Positions 1 to 6,279 of a stretch of DNA of 9,003 bases are shown piece by piece. The notes beneath the pieces were generated by a model. The model had not been told where the DNA came from. It did not search any database and was given only the letters and a program-made list of their open reading frames with translations. The stretch is from Alphaproteobacteria bacterium. GTDB lineage: Bacteria; Pseudomonadota; Alphaproteobacteria; ATCC43930; CGMCC-115725. A program made the position numbers and the translations under genes. The stretch lies in NCBI GenBank assembly GCA_030039815.1, contig JASHUW010000411.1:1-9003 (forward strand). Direction: 5' to 3'. Positions within the stretch are counted from its first letter, which is position 1, and every line of letters begins with the position of its first letter.

Positions 1-23
1 CGGCTCGGCAACGGTCTCGGCAC

Positions 24-291
24 TCACGCCGGCACCGTCATGCTCGCTGGCTGCAATGACAAGGCGGTGACAATCTCCTCGACGATCGCGGCGACCAGTC
101 GGTCGAGCGATGCCGCGATTCGGCGCTCCGCCGCGATTGGCAGCTCGAGCGTCGTGAACTGACCGGCGAGCAGGCTCGCCGACGTGAGATGACCTCGCCG
201 CGCGGCGACCGGCGATAAAGTCCCGGCCAAGCCGGTCGGCCAAGGCACGGCGGATTGTCGATTTGCCCGAGCCGGAGACACCCGTGATCAC
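24..291 (-). pseudogene. gntK: Gluconokinase remnant with internal deletion and frame change
   Basis: Gluconokinase phosphorylates gluconate to 6-phosphogluconate. Two separate parts of the family can be read here in different frames. From a GTG at 291 the first frame gives VITGVSGSGKSTIRRALADR and continues to DFIAG near 208; its P-loop (GVSGSGKST) lies at 282-256. The neighbouring frame then takes over near 206-203 with ARRGHLTSASLLAGQFTTLE and ends at the TGA at 26-24. That second part matches the family's C-terminal segment, which in E. coli GntK reads ARKGHFFKTQMLVTQFETLQ. The middle of the protein, roughly 85-100 residues that include the segment after the P-loop and the CSALK region, is absent. 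The two halves together encode only about 88 residues, against 160-180 for the family. A frame change at the junction makes function very unlikely. It lies downstream of the permease genes on the same strand; the 157 bases between (292-448) hold nothing I recognise. Confidence 0.8.
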
Positions 292-448
292 GGCGGCGCG
301 GCGCAGCCGTCCTCGTGATGCGGCAGTGGTCGCCGATTGGGGCCTAATCGCACCCTCGCTCGATCTCGCGTGCGGGATGGTAATTCTGACGATTTCGGGA
401 AGCAGGCGCAACCGGCACGCGACGCCATCATGCTGACGAAGTGCCGCG

Positions 449-1345
449 CTAGGAGCGGCGGGGGTCGAGCGCGTCGCGCAGCCCGTCGCCGAAGAGATTG
501 AGCGACAGAACCAGCATGAAAATCGCCAGCCCCGGCCACAAAGCCATCCACGGAGCCTGCGAGATGAAATTCTTTGCCGTGTTGAGCATGCTGCCCCAGG
601 ACGGGTCGGGCGGCTGCTCGCCGAGCCCGAGGAACGACAGCGCCGCCTCGGCGATGATCGCGGTCGCCGCGGCAAGCGTCGCCTGCACCAGCAGCGGCGG
701 CACGATATTGGGCAGAATGTGGCGCAGCACGATGCGGTACTCCCGATTGCCGACGGCGCGCGCCGCCTCGATGTAGTCCTCGTGCTTGACCGTCAGCACC
801 TGCCCGCGGGTCAGCCGCGCGAAGATTGGCGTCTGCGACACGCCGATCGCGATCATCGCGTTGGCGAGGCTGGGGCCGAGAAACGCGGCAAGCGCGATCG
901 CCAGGATCAGGAACGGGATCGCCAGCATCGCATCGACCATGCGCATCAGCGTGCCGTCGACGATGCCGCCGAGATAGCCCGAGACGAGACCGATCGGCAC
1001 ACCCGCCGCCAGCGCCAGCGACACCGAGACCAGCCCGGCCGACAGCGAGGCGCGCGTGCCCCAGATCACCCGGGACAACACATCGCGGCCGATCTCGTCG
1101 GTGCCGAACCAGTGCAGCGCCGAGGGCGGCTTGCGCACCAGGAGCCAATTGGTCGCCAGCGGGCTGTAAGGCGCGACCAGCGGCGCGAGGACCGCCAGCG
1201 CGACGAAGAACAGCACCACGCCCAGTCCGGCGAGCGCGGTGCGCCGCCGCGCCAGGAGACGCAGCGTGCGCCGCCACGGGCGCTCGCCGATGTCTTCGTG
1301 GATCAGCCGGGCGGCGCCACGGGGATCTAGCAACTCGGCGGTCAT
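449..1345 (-). CDS. ABC transporter permease, DppC/OppC type
   Basis: This is one of the two inner-membrane channel subunits of a peptide/nickel/opine-type (family 5) ABC importer, 298 residues, the usual length. Residues 22-65 form an OppC N-terminal region: an arginine-rich cytoplasmic stretch followed by a hydrophobic segment (LGVVLFFVALAVLAPLVAPY) ending in APYSP. The hallmark HWFGTDEIGRDVLSRVIWG follows at residues 78-96. Several hydrophobic segments flank the EAA loop (YIEAARAVGNREYRIVLRHI, residues 191-210), which docks on the ATPase. The C-terminus has the family's ALSFLGLG and PSWGSML motifs. Its ATG overlaps the stop of the upstream permease in an ATGA, with no clear ribosome binding site, so translation is probably coupled. 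The cargo cannot be read from the permease. It is the last intact gene of the operon in this window, and no ATPase gene follows. Confidence 0.95.
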   Translation of the reverse strand: MTAELLDPRGAARLIHEDIGERPWRRTLRLLARRRTALAGLGVVLFFVALAVLAPLVAPYSPLATNWLLVRKPPSALHWFGTDEIGRDVLSRVIWGTRASLSAGLVSVSLALAAGVPIGLVSGYLGGIVDGTLMRMVDAMLAIPFLILAIALAAFLGPSLANAMIAIGVSQTPIFARLTRGQVLTVKHEDYIEAARAVGNREYRIVLRHILPNIVPPLLVQATLAAATAIIAEAALSFLGLGEQPPDPSWGSMLNTAKNFISQAPWMALWPGLAIFMLVLSLNLFGDGLRDALDPRRS

Positions 1346-2283
1346 GCGCGCAGCCGCGGGTTGATCAACACATAGGCGATGTCGGCGAACAGGTTCAGCA
1401 TGATGTAGGCGAACGCCGTACAGAGCACGACGCCCTGGACGACGGCGTAATCGCGGTTGAACACGGCGTCGACGATCAGCTTGCCGAAGCCGGGGATCGT
1501 GAACACCTGCTCGGTCAGCACCGCCCCCGACAAGAGGGCGCCGAATTCCAGCGCGCCCAGCGTCACCACGGGGATCAGCGCATTGCGCAGCGCGTGGCGC
1601 AGCACGACGCTGGTCTGGCTCAACCCCTTGGCGCGCGCGGTGCGGATGTAGTCGGCGCCGAGCACCTGCAGCATCGCGCTTCTGGTGTGACGCATCATCA
1701 CCGCGGCGATGGCGTTGCCGAGCACGAAAGCCGGCATGACGAGGGTCAGCAGGTTCTGCCTGAGGCTTTCATCAGGCGGCACGAAACCCGAGGCCGGCAG
1801 CCAGCCCAGGGTCACCGAGAACAACAGGATGAGCAGAATCCCCAGCCAGAAATTCGGCATGGAGATGCCCCATAGCGCGACCATCGTCGCCCCGTAGTCG
1901 ATTGCCGTGTCGTGCTTGACGGCGGCGAAAACGCCGGCCGGGACGCCGATCACCAAGGCCACGAGCATCGCGAGGCCCGCCAACTCGGCGGTCACCGGGA
2001 GCTTTTCGAGAATCAAATCCCTCACCGGCCGCTTGATGCGGATCGATTCGCCGAAATCGCCGTGCGCGATCCCCTCCACCCACAGCGCGTAGCGCACCGG
2101 CAACGGCCGGTCGAGATGGTATTTCTGGCGCAGGAAGGCGATCACCGTCGGGTCGGCGTTCTCGCCCGCCATCGCCAAGGCCGGGTCGCCCGGCAGCAAT
2201 TGCTGCAGCCCGAAGATCAGCACCGAGACGAAGAACAGGGTCGGCGCAATAAGCGCTATGCGACGGAGCAGGAAAGCGGTCAT
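1342..2283 (-). CDS. ABC transporter permease, DppB/OppB type
   Basis: This is the partner inner-membrane channel subunit of the family-5 ABC importer, 313 residues, typical of DppB/GsiC proteins. The N-terminus has the characteristic first membrane segment (LLRRIALIAPTLFFVSVLIF, residues 5-24) followed by LPGDPA. The HLDRPLPVRYALWVEGIAHG segment (56-75) and DFGES (76-80) are also family hallmarks. After further hydrophobic segments, the cytoplasmic EAA loop lies at about residues 210-235 (ADYIRTARAKGLSQTSVVLR). The C-terminus has the FTIPGFGKL motif and the terminal INPRLRA. The start lies 13 bases after the stop of the solute-binding protein gene, and the end overlaps the next permease by 4 bases, so the three genes form a tight operon. 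No strong Shine-Dalgarno sequence precedes the ATG, which suggests translational coupling. Confidence 0.95.
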   Translation of the reverse strand: MTAFLLRRIALIAPTLFFVSVLIFGLQQLLPGDPALAMAGENADPTVIAFLRQKYHLDRPLPVRYALWVEGIAHGDFGESIRIKRPVRDLILEKLPVTAELAGLAMLVALVIGVPAGVFAAVKHDTAIDYGATMVALWGISMPNFWLGILLILLFSVTLGWLPASGFVPPDESLRQNLLTLVMPAFVLGNAIAAVMMRHTRSAMLQVLGADYIRTARAKGLSQTSVVLRHALRNALIPVVTLGALEFGALLSGAVLTEQVFTIPGFGKLIVDAVFNRDYAVVQGVVLCTAFAYIMLNLFADIAYVLINPRLRA

Positions 2284-2296
2284 GCCGGAGACAGCG

Positions 2297-3808
2297 TCAC
2301 TGCATCTTCATGCCTTGCGGCCGGATAAGGCCGTCAGGGTATGCCTCGAACCCGGAGAGCTTCGCGGTCATCGCGTAAAGCCATTTCGGATGCCAAATAT
2401 AGATGTGCGGCCGATCGGCAAGCGTACGCGCGGCGATCTTCGCGTAGTGCGCCATGCGCTCTTCCGGCGAGCCGGCGGTGCGCGCGGCGTCGAGTTCGGC
2501 GTCGACATCCTGGTTGCAGTAACGCGCCGTGTTGAGCGCGGGCGGTCCCTTGCAGCTGACAAAATTATAGAGATTGCCGTCAGGGTCGGTCCGCCCGCTC
2601 CAGCCGCCAAGCACAGTCTCGAAATCGCCGCGCGTCGTCATGTCGAGCGAGGAGGTGAATTCGACGGCCTGAAGCTTGATGTCGAACCCCGCCTCGGCCG
2701 CCATCGCCTGGATCACCTGCGCAGCGCGTTGAACCTCAGTGTTGGTCGCCGCCAGCATCGTAAACGACGGGTGCGGCATGCCGGCCGCAGCGAGCAATGC
2801 CTTGGCCTTGGCGACGTCGCGCACCGGAACCGGCATGTCCTTGACGTACCAGGGGCTCGACGGCGGCTCCCATTGGTTGCCCGGCGCGAACTCACCGTTG
2901 AACACGACCTGGTTCAGCGCCATGCGATCGATCGATAGATCGAGCGCCTCGCGAATACGCGGATCCTGCCCGATCGGCGTCTTCGATCGCTCGCCGTTAT
3001 TGAGGTTGGTGGTGATGTCTTCGTAGGCCAAACTAGTGATCGTCACCACCTTGAGCCGCTCGTCCTTGCGCGCCGCGTCGAGATCGGTCGCCGCCATGCG
3101 CTCGATCATGTCGAGACCGCCAGACTGCAGATTGGCCAGCCGCACCGTGGTGTCGGGGATGGGAAGGAAGACGATGCGGTCGAAATGGATCGCATCCTTG
3201 TTCCAATAATCGGCGAAACGATCGAGCACGATGCGGTCCTGGGCGACGCGCTCGGTCAATTTGAACGGGCCGGCGCAGACCGGATGCTCACCGAATTTGT
3301 CGCCTTCAGCCTCGGCCGCCTTCGGCGAAACGATCATCCCAGCGCGGTCGGACAATTGCGCGAGAAGCGGCGCGAACGGCTTGTCGAGTACCAGCTTGAC
3401 GGTGTGGTCGTCGATGATCTCGATCGATTTCAGCGCGCTGATTTCGGCCTTGCGGTTCGAGCCGGGCAGCGTCAGGTGGCGTTCGAGACTGAATTTGACG
3501 GCCGCGGCATCCATCGGCTCGCCGTCCTGAAACTTGACGCCCTGGCGCAGCGTCATCACGAGGCCCTTGTTGTCGTCGACCCAATGCCACTCCGTCGCGA
3601 GCTGCGGCACGATCTCCAGCTTCGGGGTGATGTCGACGAGCTTGTCGCACAGCGAGGCGAAGACAATGCGGCCGACATAGGTCCGCGCCAGCGTCGGGTC
3701 CAGAATGTCGGGATCTTCGGCCAGACCGATGCGCAATGTTTGCGCCGTTACCGAGCCACTGGAGAAAGCGGCCGCGATCAACGCAATCGCGGCCAGAATT
3801 TGCTTCAT
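2297..3808 (-). CDS. ABC transporter periplasmic solute-binding protein, family 5 (DppA-like)
   Basis: This protein captures the substrate in the periplasm and delivers it to the two permeases that follow. From the chosen ATG it has 503 residues. Residues 1-22 are a Sec signal peptide (MKQILAAIALIAAAFSSGSV, then TA), with a likely cleavage after VTA. The mature N-terminus (LRIGLAEDPDILDPTLAR) and the stretch from LATEWHWVDDNKGLVMTLRQ to GVKFQDGEP are the SBP_bac_5 signature. Other family features are PFAPLLAQLS, CAGPFKL, and the C-terminal ADRPHIYIWHPKWLYA. The frame is open upstream to 3844, but a GGGGA lies 9 bases before the ATG at 3808 and only 3 before an alternative ATG at 3814, and the signal peptide fits the shorter form. 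It is the third gene of the operon. There is no lipobox cysteine, so it should be a soluble periplasmic protein. Ligand specificity is unknown; a dipeptide, gamma-glutamyl or related amide is inferred only from the neighbouring GGT-like gene. Confidence 0.95.
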   Translation of the reverse strand: MKQILAAIALIAAAFSSGSVTAQTLRIGLAEDPDILDPTLARTYVGRIVFASLCDKLVDITPKLEIVPQLATEWHWVDDNKGLVMTLRQGVKFQDGEPMDAAAVKFSLERHLTLPGSNRKAEISALKSIEIIDDHTVKLVLDKPFAPLLAQLSDRAGMIVSPKAAEAEGDKFGEHPVCAGPFKLTERVAQDRIVLDRFADYWNKDAIHFDRIVFLPIPDTTVRLANLQSGGLDMIERMAATDLDAARKDERLKVVTITSLAYEDITTNLNNGERSKTPIGQDPRIREALDLSIDRMALNQVVFNGEFAPGNQWEPPSSPWYVKDMPVPVRDVAKAKALLAAAGMPHPSFTMLAATNTEVQRAAQVIQAMAAEAGFDIKLQAVEFTSSLDMTTRGDFETVLGGWSGRTDPDGNLYNFVSCKGPPALNTARYCNQDVDAELDAARTAGSPEERMAHYAKIAARTLADRPHIYIWHPKWLYAMTAKLSGFEAYPDGLIRPQGMKMQ

Positions 3809-3865
3809 CGTCATGCGTCCCCGCCGTGGATCGCATCTGCCCATGCATGTGCGACGCCAACCGGG

Positions 3866-3884
3866 ACGACGGTAAAGCCGTCGT
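3866..3884 (-). other. Intergenic hairpin ahead of the solute-binding protein gene
   Basis: A perfect 7-base inverted repeat (ACGACGG / CCGTCGT) with a 5-base loop sits in the 87-base gap between the GGT-like stop codon and the solute-binding protein start. No run of T follows it on the minus strand, so it is not a classical intrinsic terminator. A further pair, TCGCATC at 3831-3837 and GATGCGA at 3885-3891, could form an outer stem around it. It may stabilise or punctuate the operon mRNA, which is an inference only. Confidence 0.4.
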
Positions 3885-3895
3885 GATGCGACCGA

Positions 3896-5722
3896 TTAGC
3901 GTCCCGCGGCGTAGCTCTGCATGCCGCGCGGGTTGGCCCCGGCCTTGAGGATGCGGCCCTCGGGCGTGTCCTCGCGGGCGCAAGCGGCAAGCCGGCCGCC
4001 CGACCATTCCTCGCCGACATGGACGCGATGGCCGCGCGCGGCGAGCGCCCGCTTGGTCGCCTCGGGCATGCGGCCCTCGACCGCCAGATGGCCGGGATTG
4101 GCGGCGCGCGGATAGAACGAGCTCGGCGCGTGCTCGGTGTTGAACTCGGGGCAGTCGATCGCCTCCTGCAGGTTCATCCCGTGATGCACGTGATGCAGGA
4201 AAAGCTGAAGCGACCACTGGTCCTGGCCGTCGCCGCCGGGCGTGCCGAACGCCATGTAAGGCGTGCCCTCCTTGAAGGCGAGCGTCGGCGACAGGGTGCT
4301 GCGCGGCCGCTTGCCGGGCTCGAGGCTCGACGGCGAATCCTCGTCGAGCCAGGAAATCTGCAGCCGCGTGCCCAAACAAAAACCGAGCTCGGGGATCACC
4401 GGCGAGGATTGCAGCCAGCCGCCGCTCGGCGTCGCCGAGACCATGTTGCCCCAGCGGTCGATGACGTCGACATGGCAGGTGTCGCCGGCGACCGCGCCCA
4501 AGGGGCTCGTCGTCGGCTCGCCAATCCCGGCGGCGAAGGCGCCCACCGTCGGCTCGCCGATCCCGGCAACGGCCGCGGCCAGCTCGGCGCCGCCGACAAT
4601 GACATGCGGCTCGCGCCCATCCGGGCTGCCGGGGCGCAGCTCGATCGACGCGCGCTCACCGACCAGCTTGCGCCGCGCCTCGTTATAGGCCGGGCTCAAC
4701 AGCGTCTGCATCGGCACGTCGACAAAGTCGGGATCGCCGTACCACGCCTCGCGGTCGAGATAGGCGAGCTTGGCGCATTCGGCGACGGTGTGGATGAAAT
4801 CGGGGCCGGTCGGATCGGTATCGTCGAGATCGAAGCCGGCGAGCAACGCCAGTTGTTGGAGCAGCACCGGTCCTTGGCTCCACGGCCCGCCCTTGACCAG
4901 CGTATAGCCGCGATAATCGTAGGTTAGCGGCTTTTCGACCGGCGCCTGCCAGCGCGCCATGTCGTCGGCGGTCAAGACGCCGTTGTGCCGGCGGCCGGAC
5001 GAGTCGAGCACTTTTTCGCCGTGACAGAACTTGTCGATCGCCGCGGCGACAAAGCCGCGATACCAGGCGTCGCGGGCGCGGTCGATGCGCCGCTCGCGAT
5101 CGCCTCCCCCGACCTCGCTTTCGGCGAGAACGCGTTTGTAGGTCGCGGCGAGCCCCGGGTTGCGGAACAGCTGCCCGGCCTTCGGCGCTTCGCCGTTCTT
5201 GAGATAGACCGCCGCCGATGTCGGCCAGGCGGTGCGAAACATCTCGGCGACGGTCGAGATCGTCACCGGGATGCGCCAAGCCAGCGGGTAGCCGTTCTCG
5301 GCGTAGGAAATCGCGGGGCCGAGAATCTCGGCGAGCGGCAGGGTGCCGTAATCGCGCAGGAGCCGCATCCAGCCGTCGAAGGCGCCGGGCACGGTCGCGG
5401 CGAGCAACCCCGTGCCGGGCACCAACCGCAGGCCGAGCCGGCGATAATGCGATATTGTCGCCCCTTGCGGGGCAACGCCTTGCCCGCAGATCATGTCGCA
5501 GCGTTGGTTCTTCTCGCTCCAGACGAGGATCGGCGCCTCGCCGAGCGGGCCGTTCAAGTGCGGCTCGACGACCTGGAGGGTCAGCCCTGCCGCCGCCGCG
5601 GCGTCGAACGCGTTGCCGCCCTTCTCCAGCGTCGCCATCGCGACCGCGCTCGCCAGCCAATGGGTCGAGGCGACAACCCCGAACGTGCCGCGGATTTCAG
5701 GGCGGGTGGTAAACGCGGGCAT
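3896..5722 (-). CDS. Gamma-glutamyltransferase family N-terminal nucleophile hydrolase (divergent)
   Basis: This is a 608-residue GGT-family enzyme. The family is made as a precursor that cuts itself before a threonine, which becomes the N-terminal nucleophile. That threonine is probably Thr415 in GDTCHVDVIDRWGNMVSATP (413-432), matching TTHYSVVDKDGN of E. coli GGT. The oxyanion region KRPRSTLSPT (471-480) and the GTPGG turn (493-497) are conserved. The N-terminal STHWLASAVAMATLEKGGNA (19-38) and DAAAAA are also typical. By alignment from memory, the positions of E. coli Arg114, Asn411 and Asp433, which hold the glutamate alpha-carboxyl and alpha-amino groups, are not conserved here (CGQGVAP instead of DFREMAP), so the acyl donor may differ. 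There is no signal peptide, so the enzyme is probably cytosolic and acts on imported cargo. A GGAG lies 9 bases before the ATG. The DUF3830 gene ends 59 bases upstream. Alternative roles are a cephalosporin-acylase-like or other amide hydrolase. Confidence 0.9.
   Translation of the reverse strand: MPAFTTRPEIRGTFGVVASTHWLASAVAMATLEKGGNAFDAAAAAGLTLQVVEPHLNGPLGEAPILVWSEKNQRCDMICGQGVAPQGATISHYRRLGLRLVPGTGLLAATVPGAFDGWMRLLRDYGTLPLAEILGPAISYAENGYPLAWRIPVTISTVAEMFRTAWPTSAAVYLKNGEAPKAGQLFRNPGLAATYKRVLAESEVGGGDRERRIDRARDAWYRGFVAAAIDKFCHGEKVLDSSGRRHNGVLTADDMARWQAPVEKPLTYDYRGYTLVKGGPWSQGPVLLQQLALLAGFDLDDTDPTGPDFIHTVAECAKLAYLDREAWYGDPDFVDVPMQTLLSPAYNEARRKLVGERASIELRPGSPDGREPHVIVGGAELAAAVAGIGEPTVGAFAAGIGEPTTSPLGAVAGDTCHVDVIDRWGNMVSATPSGGWLQSSPVIPELGFCLGTRLQISWLDEDSPSSLEPGKRPRSTLSPTLAFKEGTPYMAFGTPGGDGQDQWSLQLFLHHVHHGMNLQEAIDCPEFNTEHAPSSFYPRAANPGHLAVEGRMPEATKRALAARGHRVHVGEEWSGGRLAACAREDTPEGRILKAGANPRGMQSYAAGR
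4512..4567. repeat. Imperfect tandem repeat, 36-base period, inside the GGT-like gene
   Basis: The 20-base unit GTCGGCTCGCCAATCCCGGC at 4512-4531 recurs at 4548-4567 with one mismatch, a spacing of 36 bases. On the coding strand it encodes two copies of AGIGEPT (residues 386-392 and 398-404), a duplicated 12-residue block just before the autocleavage threonine at 415. It looks like a small in-frame duplication that lengthened the flexible linker of the precursor. Confidence 0.75.
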
Positions 5723-5781
5723 ATGACGATTCTCCGAGATTTGCGCGGCGACACATTACGCTAGCTGAGTTGAGCGACGGA

Positions 5782-6195
5782 TCAAAACGCCGAGAACTCA
5801 ATGTCCTGCGCGCCCTGCCATAACGTCAACTCGCCGAGCGGCCGCAGGTTCTCCAGGCCTTCGACGATGGTGAGGAACGGGTTGCCGGCGAGTTGGCCGG
5901 CCTTGCTGGCGAAACGGCACGCGCCATAGGCCAACAGGATTTCGGTTTCGCTGATGCCCGCCGGGTGAAACAGGATCTGGCCGGGCGCCGGGTAGCTGGT
6001 GGGGTTTTCGTGCGGTAGCCCGGGATCGAGGTCGCCGAGCGGGATCCAGCACGCCTCGCCGCTCCAGCGCACATGGATGAGGCGTTGGCGATACGGCAGC
6101 ACGGTCTCGAACCAAGCGCAGGTTCTGGGCGCCGCCGTCCGGTCAAAGCGGGCGGCGAAGAGGTATGGGCCGGCGGTGATGCGAATGTCGGGCAG
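5782..6195 (-). CDS. DUF3830 family protein; start codon non-standard or lost
   Basis: The reading frame matches my memory of DUF3830 proteins (about 140 residues, predicted cyclophilin-like fold, function unknown). Conserved-looking blocks are APRTCAWFETVLPY, LIHVRWSGEACWIPLGDLDP, NPTSYPAPGQILFHPAGISE, TEILLAYGACRFASKAGQLA and GNPFLTIVEG. There is no signal peptide, so it is probably cytosolic. The frame is open from 6234, but the only standard start is a GTG at 6102, which would remove about 31 family-like residues. I place the start at the CTG at 6195, which gives PDIRITAGPYLF at the expected N-terminus and 137 residues in all. Alternatively, one missing base in the four-G run at 6204-6207 has put the ATG at 6209 out of frame. 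It is the first gene of the GGT/transporter operon, with 59 bases before the GGT start. A functional link to that operon is inferred from position only. Confidence 0.75.
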   Translation of the reverse strand: MPDIRITAGPYLFAARFDRTAAPRTCAWFETVLPYRQRLIHVRWSGEACWIPLGDLDPGLPHENPTSYPAPGQILFHPAGISETEILLAYGACRFASKAGQLAGNPFLTIVEGLENLRPLGELTLWQGAQDIEFSAF

Positions 6196-6217
6196 GCGCT
6201 CTACCCCATTGCTGAAG

Positions 6218-6279
6218 TGGCTTGCTAAGTCACTCTAGGCAAGGACAATTCGTTGGACAACAGAACCGGGAGCAAGCCA
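6218..6279. promoter_or_regulatory. 9-base inverted repeat flanking the divergent promoter region
   Basis: TGGCTTGCT at 6218-6226 and AGCAAGCCA at 6271-6279 are perfect reverse complements with 44 bases between them. They bracket nearly all of the region between the DUF3830 operon and the arsC-like gene; the right arm ends on the A of the arsC ATG. A direct repeat of GGACAA (6243-6248 and 6255-6260) lies inside. It could be a split operator controlling both directions, or chance. Confidence 0.3.
6232..6260 (-). promoter_or_regulatory. Putative sigma-70-type promoter for the DUF3830/GGT/transporter operon
   Basis: On the minus strand TTGTCC (6260-6255) and TAGAGT (6237-6232) are separated by exactly 17 bases, each matching 4 of 6 consensus positions. 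The -10 box lies about 37 bases before the proposed CTG start of the DUF3830 gene. The match is moderate and untested. Confidence 0.35.

Noticed and set aside
443..459. GCCGC / GCGGC inverted repeat at the end of the last permease gene as a terminator
   Set aside because: The stem is only 5 bases, the loop 7, and no T-run follows on the minus strand.
288..1277. A 329-codon minus-strand open frame overlapping the DppC-type gene
   Set aside because: It is the neighbouring frame of the DppC gene; the product is low-complexity Arg/Ala/Gly sequence without membrane segments.
826..1875. A 349-codon plus-strand open frame opposite the permease genes
   Set aside because: It is antisense to two clearly recognisable permeases, is rich in Arg, Pro and Ala, and has no family resemblance.
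4019..4927. A 302-codon plus-strand open frame opposite the GGT-like gene
   Set aside because: The minus strand here encodes the conserved catalytic half of the GGT-like protein; the plus-strand frame is its shadow.
6222..6250. TTGCTA-N17-ACAATT as a promoter for the arsC-like gene
   Set aside because: The -10 box matches only 2 of 6 consensus positions, so the pairing is not convincing.
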